Shown here one piece after another: positions 35,266 to 43,955 of a stretch of DNA of 64,000 nucleotides (position 1 is the stretch's first letter; each line of letters begins with the position of its first letter). Source of the stretch: CAJXVA01 sp963761755. Its GTDB lineage: Bacteria; Myxococcota_A; Polyangia; Nannocystales; Nannocystaceae. Position numbers and translations under genes: made by a program. The notes under the pieces are model-generated. The model had not been told where the DNA came from. It ran no database searches and worked only from the letters and a program-made list of their open reading frames with translations. The DNA is taken from assembly GCA_963761755.1 (NCBI GenBank), contig CAVXIC010000012.1, forward strand, positions 682,001-746,000, given 5' to 3'.

Positions 35266-37491
35266 ATGAGTGAGATCGACGCGTCCTTCTCCGCAGAAAC
35301 GTTGGACCAGGCGTTCGTACAGACGCTTCGCCAGGCCGACGCGGTGACAAGCTCCGAGGCCGGCGAACGCCTCGCGTCCGTCCTGACCCCCCAGGACGCG
35401 GTCGCCATCTTCGACGCCCAGCTGACCAGTCGCCACCTGGACTTTGCCGCGCTGGCCCTGCGGGAGCGGGGGCAGGGGTTCTATACGATCGGGTCCTCGG
35501 GCCACGAGGGCAACGTCGCGGTCGCCGAGGCGCTGCGTCCGACCGACCCGGCGCTGCTGCACTACCGCTCCGGCGCGTTCTTTCTGCATCGCGCGCACCA
35601 AGTCGCGTACGAGCACGCGGCGCGCGACGTGCTGCTCGGGGCAGCGGCGGCCCGGGACGAGCCGATCGCCGGCGGACGGCACAAGGTCTTCGGCAGCCGC
35701 GCGATGGCGATCCCCCCGCAGACCTCGACCATCGGCTCGCATCTGCCCAAGGCCGTGGGGATGGCCTTCCACCTCAAGCGCGCGGCGCGGCTGTCGCTCA
35801 ACGCGGAGATCCCCGCGCGCTCGGTGGTGATGTGCAGCTTCGGTGACGCCTCAGCCAACCACTCCACGGCGACCGGTGCGTTCAATGCCGCCGGGTACAT
35901 CGCGCACCAGGGGCTCGATCTGCCGCTGCTGTTCGTCTGCGAAGACAACCGCATCGGGATCAGCGTTCGAACGGCGCCCGGCTGGATCGCGCGGCGCTTC
36001 GAGAACTACCCGTCGATCCGCTACTTCCACGCCGACGGGTGCGACCTCGTCGAGGCGACGCGGGTCGCTCGCGAAGCCGCGAAGTTCGTTCGCGACGAAC
36101 GCAAGCCTGCCTTCTTGCATCTGGATGTGGTGCGTCTGTTCGGCCACGCGGGCTCGGACGTCGCGCTGGCCTACCGCACGGTGGACGAGCTTCGAGCCGA
36201 GCTCGACCGCGATCCCGTGGCGAGCACGGCCAAGCTGTTACTGCAGGCGGGCGTGCTGACCCGCGAGGAGATCCTGGGGCGGTACGAGGCCAAGCGGCAC
36301 GAGGTCGCGGCGCTGGCCGAGGACGCCGCATCGCGCGAGCCGCTGCGCGACGCGGCAGACGTCATGGCGCCGATCAGCCCTCGGTCTCCAGACGCGGTCG
36401 CGAAGGAGGTGCGGCGCTCGATCGAACCGAGCGCTCGCCACACGTTCTGGGGTGCGCGCCTGCCCGAGGAAGGAGGGCCGCTGGCGCTCTCGGGACACGT
36501 CAATCGGGTGCTGGGCGACCTGTTGGTGAAGTACGACGAGGTCGCAATCTTTGGTGAGGACGTCGCGCGCAAGGGCGGCGTGTACGGGGTGACGCGCGGA
36601 CTGCTCAAGCGGGCGGGAGGCGTCCGGGTCTACGACACGCTGCTCGATGAGCAGACGATCCTCGGGTTGGCGATCGGCGCCGCCCAGGTCGGCTGCATCC
36701 CGATTCCAGAGATCCAGTACCTCGCCTACCTTCACACCGCCGAAGACCAGCTGCGAGGAGAGGCGGCCTCGCTGCAGTTCTTCTCCCGAGCGCAGTTCCG
36801 AAACCCGATGGTCGTTCGGATCGCGGGGTACGCCTACCAGGCAGGCTTCGGCGGTCACTTCCACAACGACAACTCGATCGCGCTCTTCCGCGACATCCCG
36901 GGCCTCATCATCGCCTCGCCGAGCAACGGTCCGGACGCCGCCGCCATGATGCGCACCTGCGTCGCGTCGGCGCGTGTCGATGGATCGGTGTCCGTGTTCC
37001 TCGAGCCGATCGCGCTGTACCACACCCGTGATCTGCACGAAGACGGGGACGGACTGTACGCGGCCTCCTATGACCCCGACGCGGACGTCGTGCCGCTGGG
37101 CTCGGGCAAGACCTATGGCCAGGGGGAGGACCTCACGCTCGTCAGCTTCGCCAACGGCGTTCGAATGTCCCGGCGCGTCGCGAAACGCCTCGAAGCCCGC
37201 GGCATTCGGGCCCGGGTGCTGGACCTGCGCTGGATTGCGCCCATGCCCACCGCGGACCTCCTGCGCGAGTCGTTGGCGACCGGTCGGGTCCTGGTGGTCG
37301 ACGAGACCCGTCGCAGCGGAGGCGTCTCGGAGGGCGTCTTCGCGGCCCTGATCGACATGGGCTACACGGGCGCGATGGCCCGGGTCGTCGCCGAGGACAC
37401 CTTCATTCCGCTGGGTCCGGCAGCCGACCTCGTGCTCGTGACCGAGCGCGACATCGAGGCCGCTGCGCTCGAGTTGATGTCGCACGACTGA
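35266..37491 (+). CDS. 2-oxoacid dehydrogenase E1, fused alpha and beta subunits
   Basis: This 741-aa protein joins both halves of an alpha2beta2-type thiamine-diphosphate E1. The alpha part (about residues 1-380) has GFYTIGSSGHEGNVAVAEAL, HKVFGSRAMAIPPQTSTIGSHLPKAVG and the TPP-binding region beginning GDASANHSTATGAF and ending CEDNRIG. The beta part (about 400-741) has FGEDVARKGGVYGVTRGL, DTLLDEQTILGLAIGAAQVG and AGYAYQAGFGGHFHNDNS. It should decarboxylate a branched-chain or related 2-oxoacid and pass the acyl group to a lipoyl E2. E2 and E3 genes are not adjacent. ATG 35266 follows TATCACT by 10 nt. A single-chain fusion is uncommon for this E1 class but known in some bacteria. Confidence 0.9.
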   Translation: MSEIDASFSAETLDQAFVQTLRQADAVTSSEAGERLASVLTPQDAVAIFDAQLTSRHLDFAALALRERGQGFYTIGSSGHEGNVAVAEALRPTDPALLHYRSGAFFLHRAHQVAYEHAARDVLLGAAAARDEPIAGGRHKVFGSRAMAIPPQTSTIGSHLPKAVGMAFHLKRAARLSLNAEIPARSVVMCSFGDASANHSTATGAFNAAGYIAHQGLDLPLLFVCEDNRIGISVRTAPGWIARRFENYPSIRYFHADGCDLVEATRVAREAAKFVRDERKPAFLHLDVVRLFGHAGSDVALAYRTVDELRAELDRDPVASTAKLLLQAGVLTREEILGRYEAKRHEVAALAEDAASREPLRDAADVMAPISPRSPDAVAKEVRRSIEPSARHTFWGARLPEEGGPLALSGHVNRVLGDLLVKYDEVAIFGEDVARKGGVYGVTRGLLKRAGGVRVYDTLLDEQTILGLAIGAAQVGCIPIPEIQYLAYLHTAEDQLRGEAASLQFFSRAQFRNPMVVRIAGYAYQAGFGGHFHNDNSIALFRDIPGLIIASPSNGPDAAAMMRTCVASARVDGSVSVFLEPIALYHTRDLHEDGDGLYAASYDPDADVVPLGSGKTYGQGEDLTLVSFANGVRMSRRVAKRLEARGIRARVLDLRWIAPMPTADLLRESLATGRVLVVDETRRSGGVSEGVFAALIDMGYTGAMARVVAEDTFIPLGPAADLVLVTERDIEAAALELMSHD

Positions 37492-37513
37492 GCTGCGACA
37501 CCAGCGCTCGGGC

Positions 37514-37519
37514 TATGCT
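37514..37519 (+). promoter_or_regulatory. TATGCT box setting a GTG start
   Basis: TATGCT ends exactly 7 nt before GTG 37527. The ATG inside the box (37515) is in the same frame and could mislead automatic start calling. The same box and spacing occur at 33937-33942. Confidence 0.45.
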
Positions 37520-37526
37520 CGACGCC

Positions 37527-38675
37527 GTGCCCGACGTCGAGCCCCTTGACCCCCCTTCGGCCGGCGGGATCGAGTCCGTGACCGGGACGATCCCCGAGGT
37601 ACCGGCACCGACGCCTGCACCGACGCCTGCACCTGCACCTGCACCTGCGCCGGTCGCGGGGGCGGCGGGGTTCATCGCCCGCTACGGCCGGCTGCTGTGG
37701 TGGCTGCATTCGGTCTATGCGCTCGGGCTGGGGATCGGCGTGCTGATGTTCGCCCGCAAGGGATTCGGCCACGCGCGCTGGCTGGCGATCTCGCTGGCCA
37801 TGCTGTGGATCATCCTGCTGGTCTTCTTCCGCTGGTTCGGAGGGCGGGCCGCCGCGCCCGAGCAGCGCAACGCGAGGATCAAGTACTACGTGATGACGTA
37901 CGTGCTCAAGAACCTCTACCAGGGGATGCTGTTCTTCCTGCTGCCCTTCTACTGGCGCTCGGCGGTTGCGGGGTCGCCCAGCCAGTGGTTCGTGGTGGTG
38001 CTGGGGGCGTGCGCGCTGCTCTCCACGCTCGACGTCGTCTTCGACCAGGTGCTGATGCGGTTCAAGATCGCCGCGTCGGTCTTCTACTTCCTCACCCTCT
38101 TTTGCTGTCTCAACCTCGTCATCCCGGCGCTGCTTCCCAACACGCGCAGCCTGGTGACGCTCGTCGCGGCCGCGATCATCTCGGCGCTGGCCTTTTGGAC
38201 GATGCACATCCCGGTGCGATACCTGGGGCGTCCGGCCGTCGTCGCGCTGCTGGTGATCTGGTCGGCGGGATCGCTGGTCGGTGCGTACTACGGCCGGTTC
38301 TACGTCCCGCCGGTCGCGATGTACGTGGCCTCGGGCGCGGTGGGTCCGCAGCTGCTCGCGGACGGGCGGCTGGCGATCGAGGCGTCGCGGATGCACCACA
38401 GCCTCGTCGACGGCAGGCTGCATGCGATCACCGACGTCTCCATCCCCGGGGGCAAGGGCGACACCTTGACCCACGTGTGGCGCAAGGACGGCGTCGTCGT
38501 TCATCGCTTCGATGACGTCGACGTGGAGCCCGCGGGGACGGTGGGGCAGGTCCGGCTGTGGTCGTCGTTGGGCCCCGACGAGTGCACCGATGACCGGGTC
38601 GGCCAGTGGTGGGTCGACGTCGAGACCACCGACGGGCAGCTCGTCGGGCGCGTTCGCTTCGAGGTCACGCCCTGA
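37527..38675 (+). CDS. DUF5924/DUF2914-type membrane protein
   Basis: From GTG 37527 the product is 382 aa. A Pro/Ala/Thr linker comes first. About seven membrane helices follow (for example LLWWLHSVYALGLGIGVLMF, WLAISLAMLWIILLVFF, ALLVIWSAGSLVGAYYG). A C-terminal domain resembling DUF2914 (LTHVWRKDGVVVHRFDDVDV, WWVDVETTDGQLVGRVRFEV) ends the protein. The helix part resembles DUF5924, a proteobacterial family of unknown function. GTG 37527 is preferred to ATG 37515 because the latter lies inside a TATGCT box. The 85-bp repeat copy B and a hairpin lie just downstream. Confidence 0.78.
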   Translation: MPDVEPLDPPSAGGIESVTGTIPEVPAPTPAPTPAPAPAPAPVAGAAGFIARYGRLLWWLHSVYALGLGIGVLMFARKGFGHARWLAISLAMLWIILLVFFRWFGGRAAAPEQRNARIKYYVMTYVLKNLYQGMLFFLLPFYWRSAVAGSPSQWFVVVLGACALLSTLDVVFDQVLMRFKIAASVFYFLTLFCCLNLVIPALLPNTRSLVTLVAAAIISALAFWTMHIPVRYLGRPAVVALLVIWSAGSLVGAYYGRFYVPPVAMYVASGAVGPQLLADGRLAIEASRMHHSLVDGRLHAITDVSIPGGKGDTLTHVWRKDGVVVHRFDDVDVEPAGTVGQVRLWSSLGPDECTDDRVGQWWVDVETTDGQLVGRVRFEVTP

Positions 38676-38703
38676 GGGGTGCTCGGAAGCGAAGGCTGCT
38701 CGA

Positions 38704-38788
38704 CCTCAATCGAGCGCTCTTGTCGAGAGACCGAATGATTGAGGGCTCGTCGGCGCCAAAAGGCGCCCGTTTGGGGTGAAGCGAAGGG
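38704..38788 (+). repeat. 85-bp structured repeat, copy B
   Basis: This copy aligns to the minus strand of 20204-20288 at 74 of 85 positions without gaps. Here the outer dyad CCTCAATC/GATTGAGG is perfect, and the inner hairpin is GGCGCC-AAAA-GGCGCC. As with copy A it lies between the 3' ends of two converging genes, 28 bp after the plus-strand stop. Confidence 0.8.
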
Positions 38789-38807
38789 CGACCTGTCGGC
38801 CGCAGCG

Positions 38808-38830
38808 AGGGGCCTCTTCGAAAGGCCCCT
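38808..38830. terminator. hairpin between converging genes
   Basis: AGGGGCCT (38808-38815) and AGGCCCCT (38823-38830) form a perfect 8-bp stem with a 7-nt loop. TTCT flanks it on the plus side. It lies 16 bp from the 3' end of the minus-strand gene and could terminate transcription from both directions. Confidence 0.5.
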
Positions 38831-38846
38831 TCTAAAGATTGGAGGG

Positions 38847-39530
38847 CTAGATTCCCGCGAGCGGATCGCGAGAGTCTGAGGACTCGACCTTGCGGCCGTC
38901 CTTCTTCTTCTTGTTGTTGGTCGGGCGAGGCTTCTTCGCGCCGCCCGCACCGTTGTTGGCGGCTCGCTTGGGTGCCGACTCGCCCTCGGGGATCTCGGTC
39001 CCCGGGGTCCGTTCGGCGCTTCCGCCCTTGGCCGCTCGCGGCTCTTGGGTGTCCTCGGGCACCGAGCTCGCGGAGATGACCTTGGCTTCTCCGACCGGTT
39101 CGGGTGCCTTCTGGGGCGCCTTGTTCTGGGTCGTGTACCAGTAGCCGCCAGCGCCGGCCGCGAGCAGGACGATGCCGACGACGGCGATGAGGCCTCCCTT
39201 GCCGCCGGACTTGTAGTCATCGAGCCCGTCGTCGTCCATGGGCGTCATGGGCGTCATGGGCTGGGGAGCCGCGATCGCCGGGGCGACCTGGGGCGCCATC
39301 ATCGGCGCAGCCGCGAACGGACCGGCGGGCGCGGGTGCAGCCGTAGGCACGGGTGCCGGTGCGGGCTCGGGACCTTCGTCGGCCGCCGATTCCAACACCT
39401 CGTAAAGGGTTGCCATCTCTTCGTGGAGGTCGGCGGGCACTGGCTGGCCGGCCGCTTCCAACTCGGATTTCTGCGTCTCGAGGGTCTCGAGACGGGCAAG
39501 GGACTGTTCGATCCACGCCTCGTCGGTCAT
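38847..39530 (-). CDS. membrane protein with coiled N-terminus and Lys-rich tail
   Basis: This 227-aa protein begins with a predicted helical or coiled segment (TDEAWIEQSLARLETLETQK). A Pro/Ala/Met-rich linker (APMMAPQVAPAIAAPQPM) follows, then one membrane helix (GLIAVVGIVLLAAGAGGYWY) and a charged, Lys-rich C-terminus (KKPRPTNNKKKKDGRKVESS). No enzyme motif or family was recognised. A TATAGT box on the minus strand lies about 45 nt upstream of the ATG, so this gene seems to have a real leader, unlike many neighbours. Confidence 0.7.
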   Translation of the reverse strand: MTDEAWIEQSLARLETLETQKSELEAAGQPVPADLHEEMATLYEVLESAADEGPEPAPAPVPTAAPAPAGPFAAAPMMAPQVAPAIAAPQPMTPMTPMDDDGLDDYKSGGKGGLIAVVGIVLLAAGAGGYWYTTQNKAPQKAPEPVGEAKVISASSVPEDTQEPRAAKGGSAERTPGTEIPEGESAPKRAANNGAGGAKKPRPTNNKKKKDGRKVESSDSRDPLAGI

Positions 39531-39660
39531 GTCGTCGCTTCCGTTCGTTCGGCGGAGCCCTTCGGCTGCGCCGCGGAACTATACCGGAACGATGTGGGTT
39601 CGCGCAGCCCGCCGGCGCGCGCTCAGCGAACGGCGCTGGCGCAGTTTCGGCGGGATTGGT

Positions 39661-40161
39661 ATGTCCGATGGCATGGCCGACGGCGCGGAACCCTCAAACC
39701 CCGCAGAGAAGGACGCCAACGCGTCTGCGGAAGGGGATGCCTCTCCTCCGGCTTCCGCGACGCCCGAGACGAAATCGTGGCGCAGCCGCTGGTGGATCCT
39801 CCTGATCGTGGTTCTCGTGGTCGAGTTCTACGTCTACGGGCGCAACGGGGAGATCCAGGTCTGCGTCGGCAAGCAGGGGCAGCATGACTTCACGCTGCTC
39901 GGCCAGGAGCGCAACGACACCAACCGCTGGAAATTCCCTCGCTGCGAGCTGCGCGAGAACCTCGGCCTGCGTTCCAACTACGACGCGCTGGTCGAGGAGG
40001 CCACCGGGGGCTCGTGCCGCGGGCAGACGCTGCTTCGCAACCGGGGCGAGGGTCCGGCGTGCGTCGAGCAGAGCGATGGCTGGCAGCGACAGGTGCAGAC
40101 CTCGTTCATTCCCCCGTGGGATTCGCGCTACTACCAGCACCTGCTGTGGTTTCTGTACTGA
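39661..40161 (+). CDS. small single-pass membrane protein, unrecognised
   Basis: This 166-aa protein has an acidic/Ala-rich N-terminal region and one membrane helix (WWILLIVVLVVEFYVYG) after a positively charged RSR. The outer domain is about 95 residues with four Cys (VCVGKQG, FPRCELREN, GSCRGQTLL, GPACVEQSD) that may form two disulfides. No family was recognised. ATG 39661 was chosen because the upstream in-frame segment overlaps the promoter region of the divergent gene. The AlkA-like gene begins inside its last codons. Confidence 0.7.
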   Translation: MSDGMADGAEPSNPAEKDANASAEGDASPPASATPETKSWRSRWWILLIVVLVVEFYVYGRNGEIQVCVGKQGQHDFTLLGQERNDTNRWKFPRCELRENLGLRSNYDALVEEATGGSCRGQTLLRNRGEGPACVEQSDGWQRQVQTSFIPPWDSRYYQHLLWFLY

Positions 40162-41048
40162 ACGCTTCCCAGGGCATCGAGTTTGCGGCCCAGGACGATC
40201 CCCGCGGGGCGGTCCGACTGCAGCGCCTTGGGCCTGGTGATCCGACGCTGCGGTGGGACGAGGATGCGCTGTGGCGAAGCGCGAATACGCCGCACGGTCC
40301 GGCCACGGTGCGGGTGCGATTCACCGGGGCGCGGGTCGTCGCCGAGGGGTGGGGGGACGGTGCGAGTTGGGCGCTCGAACGGGTTCCGCGAATGTGCGGC
40401 GCCGACGACACGCCATGGATGGAGGACATCGACCCTCCGTGGCTGCGGGCGCTGCAGCGAACCCACCGGGGGGTTCGACTCGGGCGAGCGCTGCGGCTCT
40501 CGGAGTTGCTGGTCCCGATCATCATCCAGCAGCGGGTGAGGTTCTCCGAGGCCGCAAAGAGCTGGGCCCGCCTGGTGCACGCGCTCGGAGAGCCCGCGCC
40601 AGGACCCTCGGGGCTGCGCCTGCCGCCCAGCGCAGCCGCGTTGCGAAGCCTGCGCGTCTGCGACTACGCGGCCTTGGGCCTCGATGCCCAGCGGGCACGC
40701 ACGATTCGCGAGTGCGCCTTGCATCTGGGCAAAGTGGATCTCGCCGCCGAGACGGGTCTCCAAGCCGTCCGCGCGCTGCTTCCCAAGCTTCCAGGCGTCG
40801 GGGTGTGGACGTCGGAGCTGGCCCTCGGGCTGGGCATGGGCGATGCCGATGCCGTCCCGCTGGGAGACGTCCACCTGCCCAGCGACGTGGTCTACGCGTT
40901 CGAGCGCCGTCGCCGCGGCGATGACCAAGAGATGCTCGAGATCCTCGAGCACTACCGCGGTCATCGGTTTCGCGTCTTGCGGCTCGTCCTGCTCGGCGGG
41001 CCCCGGCGACCTCGCGGCGGCCCTCGGCTCGTCCCGACGCCGATGTGA
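40146..41048 (+). CDS. AlkA-like DNA-3-methyladenine glycosylase (HhH-GPD)
   Basis: This 300-aa protein matches the helix-hairpin-helix GPD superfamily. LSELLVPIIIQQRVRFSEAAKSW begins the glycosylase domain. LLPKLPGVGVWTSELALGLGMGDADAVPLGDVHLP contains the hairpin and the catalytic Asp region. The first 100 residues form an extra beta-rich domain as in AlkA. It should excise alkylated bases such as 3-methyladenine. The GTG start at 40146 overlaps the upstream gene by 16 bp. Its stop overlaps the kinase start in ATGA. No other repair gene is in the immediate operon. Confidence 0.83.
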   Translation: MVSVLNASQGIEFAAQDDPRGAVRLQRLGPGDPTLRWDEDALWRSANTPHGPATVRVRFTGARVVAEGWGDGASWALERVPRMCGADDTPWMEDIDPPWLRALQRTHRGVRLGRALRLSELLVPIIIQQRVRFSEAAKSWARLVHALGEPAPGPSGLRLPPSAAALRSLRVCDYAALGLDAQRARTIRECALHLGKVDLAAETGLQAVRALLPKLPGVGVWTSELALGLGMGDADAVPLGDVHLPSDVVYAFERRRRGDDQEMLEILEHYRGHRFRVLRLVLLGGPRRPRGGPRLVPTPM

Positions 41049-42541
41049 CATCGCCGTGGATCGACGGCGTCATCGGTCGATGGCATGCTTCGCCGCCGAA
41101 GAACGTGGATTCCAGCTCCGATTCTCGACCGCCGGTGCCCCAGGCTCCGCCCGTCGTCCACGCGTTCGTGCCTGGGGAGAAGATCGGCCGATATGTTCTG
41201 CTCCAGCAGGTGGGGGAGGGCGGGATGGGCGTGGTGTTTGCGGCGTTCGACCCCCAGCTCAACCGAAAGGTCGCGCTCAAGATCCTCCGGGCGTCTGCAA
41301 AGGATGCGGACGACAAGCGTCAGCTCCGGGCCCGCTTGCTCCGAGAAGCCCAAGCGATCGCGAAGCTGTCGCATCCGCACGTGATCGGTGTGTTCGACGT
41401 CGGGACCGTGGGGGCGTCGGTCTTCGTCGCGATGGAGTTCGTCGAGGGCGTCACGCTGACCGTCTGGCTGCAAACACCTCGCCCCCTCGCCGAGGTCATC
41501 GACGCCTTCGCGCAGGCGGGCCGTGGCCTGAGCGCCGCGCACAAGGCTGGCCTCGTCCATCGAGACTTCAAGCCCGACAACGTCCTGGTGGGGTTCGATG
41601 GGGTCGCACGCGTCTCGGATTTTGGTCTCGCGCGCGCCGACCCGAGCTTGGTCGTCGACGAAGTAGATCCGTTCGACGAGGCGGGGCTGGACTCGGGGCC
41701 GAACGTGCAGCGAGCCCTCGGTCACTCGAGCGACCCCAGCGACGGCACCGATGTGTCCGAAGATGCCGACCTGCTCTCGTCTCCCATGACCCAGGCCGGC
41801 GCGGTCGTCGGGACCCCGCGCTTCATGGCGCCCGAGCAGCACGCCGGAGCGCCCCCCGACCCTCGCTCCGATCAGTTCGCGTTCTGCGTGGCGCTGTACC
41901 GAGCGCTGTACGGCCAGGAGCCCTACGTCGCTCGCACGATGGATCAGCTCGTCGACCTCAAACAGCACGGCCGGGTGATGGAACCTCCCGAGGGCGTGCT
42001 GGTGCCCGGTGGTCTGGAGCAGCTCGTCTGGAGGGGGCTCTCGCCCGACCCGCGGCGCCGCTACCCGACGATGGAAGCGCTGCTCGAAGATCTTCGGCAC
42101 GAACCCCTCGTGCGCGGGCGGCCGGTGCTTCGATGGATTCGTGGGGCTCGGGGTGTCCGCCGCGGTGCTCGGTATCGCGGCGCTCCAGTCGTCCGACGTC
42201 CCCAAGACCCGCTGCGACCAGAGCACGTCGAGCTGGGCTGGGGTGTGGGACCCCGCGCGCCGGGCCGCCGTGCATGCGGCCTTCGAGTCCGCCGCGCCCG
42301 AGGCCAGCGGCGTCTCGTGGCGGAGCGTCGAGCGAGGCCTCGATGCCTACGGCCTCGCCTTCGCCTCGGGGTTCGCCGACGCATGCTCTGCGGTCAAGGG
42401 GAGACGACCCGAGCAGGACACGCTCTTTCAGCTCCGCCGCGACTGCTTGTTGGATCGGCGCGACGTCGCGGCCGCCCTCGTCGAGTTGTTCGAGACCTCC
42501 GACGAGGCCCTGGTGTGCGCGGCGCCGCTGGCGGTCGCTGA
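41045..42541 (+). CDS. Hanks-type Ser/Thr protein kinase (frame broken after the kinase domain)
   Basis: The frame encodes 498 aa, but only about the first 365 look real. The kinase domain spans residues 50-345. It has GEGGMGVVF (57-65), the ATP-binding Lys79 in VALKIL, HRDFKPDN (172-179), DFG (192-194) and MAPEQ, so it should be active. A Ser/Asp-rich insert lies in the activation region. After RGRPVLRW (near 42137) the frame turns into Arg-rich nonsense to 42541. The expected transmembrane and TPR continuation is intact in the next frame (42141-43955). Dropping one T from the TT at 42138-42139 restores a smooth RWIVGLGV join. The start overlaps the glycosylase stop by ATGA. Confidence 0.85.
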   Translation: MTSPWIDGVIGRWHASPPKNVDSSSDSRPPVPQAPPVVHAFVPGEKIGRYVLLQQVGEGGMGVVFAAFDPQLNRKVALKILRASAKDADDKRQLRARLLREAQAIAKLSHPHVIGVFDVGTVGASVFVAMEFVEGVTLTVWLQTPRPLAEVIDAFAQAGRGLSAAHKAGLVHRDFKPDNVLVGFDGVARVSDFGLARADPSLVVDEVDPFDEAGLDSGPNVQRALGHSSDPSDGTDVSEDADLLSSPMTQAGAVVGTPRFMAPEQHAGAPPDPRSDQFAFCVALYRALYGQEPYVARTMDQLVDLKQHGRVMEPPEGVLVPGGLEQLVWRGLSPDPRRRYPTMEALLEDLRHEPLVRGRPVLRWIRGARGVRRGARYRGAPVVRRPQDPLRPEHVELGWGVGPRAPGRRACGLRVRRARGQRRLVAERRARPRCLRPRLRLGVRRRMLCGQGETTRAGHALSAPPRLLVGSARRRGRPRRVVRDLRRGPGVRGAAGGR

Positions 42542-43955
42542 GCTGCCGAGCTTCGAGCGCTGCGCCCAGGGGGGGAGCTTCGCGGCGCGCGGCGTCCGTA
42601 GCCCAACCCAGACCCGCGACGAGACGCGAGAGATTCGTCGCGCGTTGGTCCACAGCCGGGTGTTCGGGCTCGCCGGGCGCATCGACGCGGCGCGGTCTCG
42701 GGCGCAGGAGGCACTTCAGCAGGCAGACGCGCTGGGCTCGGCGGGCTTTGGTGCCGAGGCACATCTGGTCCTCGGGCGGGCGCTGGCCGACGGGGGCGCG
42801 TACGTGGATGCAGAGCACCATCTCCGAGAAGCGGTGCTCGGGGCGACGCGGGCCGCCCATGACGAGGCCGCAGCCGAAGCCGCGATCGCACTGGTCGAGG
42901 TTCTCGGGGTCCGACTCGATCGTCACGACGAGGCGCAGCAGTGGGAGGCGCAAGCCGCCGCGTTGCTCGACCGCGTGGGTCATCGCGGAATCCTTCGCGC
43001 GCGGTTGGAGAACCGTGCGGGCCGTCTCGATGCGCGGCGCGGCGTCTACGACGAGGCGCGAGGGCACTTCGAGCGCGCGCTGGCGCTCCGCAGCGATGCG
43101 CGAGGTGCAGACGACCCCGGACGCGCTGCCTGGATGATCGACCTGGGCGAGGTGTCCTTGCTGCAGGGTCGATACGATGAGGCGATGGAGACCTTCGACC
43201 GGGCGCTGATCCTCGCGGAGACGATGCTCCCTGCGTCGCATCCAACCCGGGCGAGTGCGCTCGCGGCGATCGGGAAGGTTCATCTTTCGCGCGAGGAGTT
43301 TGGGCCGGCACGAGAGGTGCTGCTCCAAGCCAAGTCAGGCCTCGAGTCGTCGCTGGGCGCCGAGCATCCGCAGACGGCTGCCGTCGTGCTCCAACTCGCG
43401 TTCGCCGACGAGGGAATCGGAAACCTGGCGTCCGCCGAGGTCGGCTTTGCCCGCGCCGCGACGCTCTTCGGGGCTACCGTCGGTCGGCAGCACGCCTCCT
43501 TTCGACGCGCGCGGCTGGGCGAGGCCCGGTGTTCCCGCCTACAGCGCGACCTCGAGGGTGCGGAGCGTTCCCTGCAGCGGGCGTGTGGTGGCCCCGCCAT
43601 ACCCGCCTCGCTCGAAGGGGAGTGTGCGCTCGAGACCGCGGCGCTGGAGCGGGACGCAGGCCGGCTCGAGACGGCCGCGACGGGGTTCGCCGACGCTGCC
43701 CGGCGGTTCGCCGAGGCCCCGCGAGCCGAGCCTCGTGCGCAGGCTCAGGCGCTGCTGGGGTTGGCCCGCACGCTGCGAGACCAAGGCGAGCTGGAGGGCG
43801 CCCGCCGGGCCGTCGAGCTTGCCGGCGTCACTGCGGCGCGGGTGCGAGGGTTCGTGCCGGGCGCCGCTGCAGAGATCGACCGGCTCGCCTCGCAGCTGCG
43901 GCGGGGCGCACCGGCGCCCGGGCGCGCGGACGCTAGAACCGCCCCTGAAGGCTGA
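42141..43955 (+). CDS. transmembrane helix plus TPR sensor region of the split kinase
   Basis: This 604-aa stretch begins with a membrane helix (VGLGVSAAVLGIAALQSS) and the region QSTSSWAGVWDPARRAAVHA, both typical of what follows the kinase domain in myxobacterial kinases. About ten TPR-like repeats follow, for example LAGRIDAARSRAQEALQQAD, QGRYDEAMETFDRALILAET and LEGAERSLQRACGG. It could be expressed separately from GTG 42141, but the natural reading is the C-terminal half of the kinase gene, displaced by one base. The 3' end overlaps the converging 335-aa membrane-protein gene by 23 bp. A link to the T6SS is plausible but unproven. Confidence 0.75.
   Translation: MGLGVSAAVLGIAALQSSDVPKTRCDQSTSSWAGVWDPARRAAVHAAFESAAPEASGVSWRSVERGLDAYGLAFASGFADACSAVKGRRPEQDTLFQLRRDCLLDRRDVAAALVELFETSDEALVCAAPLAVAELPSFERCAQGGSFAARGVRSPTQTRDETREIRRALVHSRVFGLAGRIDAARSRAQEALQQADALGSAGFGAEAHLVLGRALADGGAYVDAEHHLREAVLGATRAAHDEAAAEAAIALVEVLGVRLDRHDEAQQWEAQAAALLDRVGHRGILRARLENRAGRLDARRGVYDEARGHFERALALRSDARGADDPGRAAWMIDLGEVSLLQGRYDEAMETFDRALILAETMLPASHPTRASALAAIGKVHLSREEFGPAREVLLQAKSGLESSLGAEHPQTAAVVLQLAFADEGIGNLASAEVGFARAATLFGATVGRQHASFRRARLGEARCSRLQRDLEGAERSLQRACGGPAIPASLEGECALETAALERDAGRLETAATGFADAARRFAEAPRAEPRAQAQALLGLARTLRDQGELEGARRAVELAGVTAARVRGFVPGAAAEIDRLASQLRRGAPAPGRADARTAPEG

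Noticed and set aside
37515..37517. ATG as start of the DUF5924-type gene
   Set aside because: The codon lies within a TATGCT box that has leaderless spacing to GTG 37527. The four extra residues are not needed. The same situation occurs at ATG 33938.
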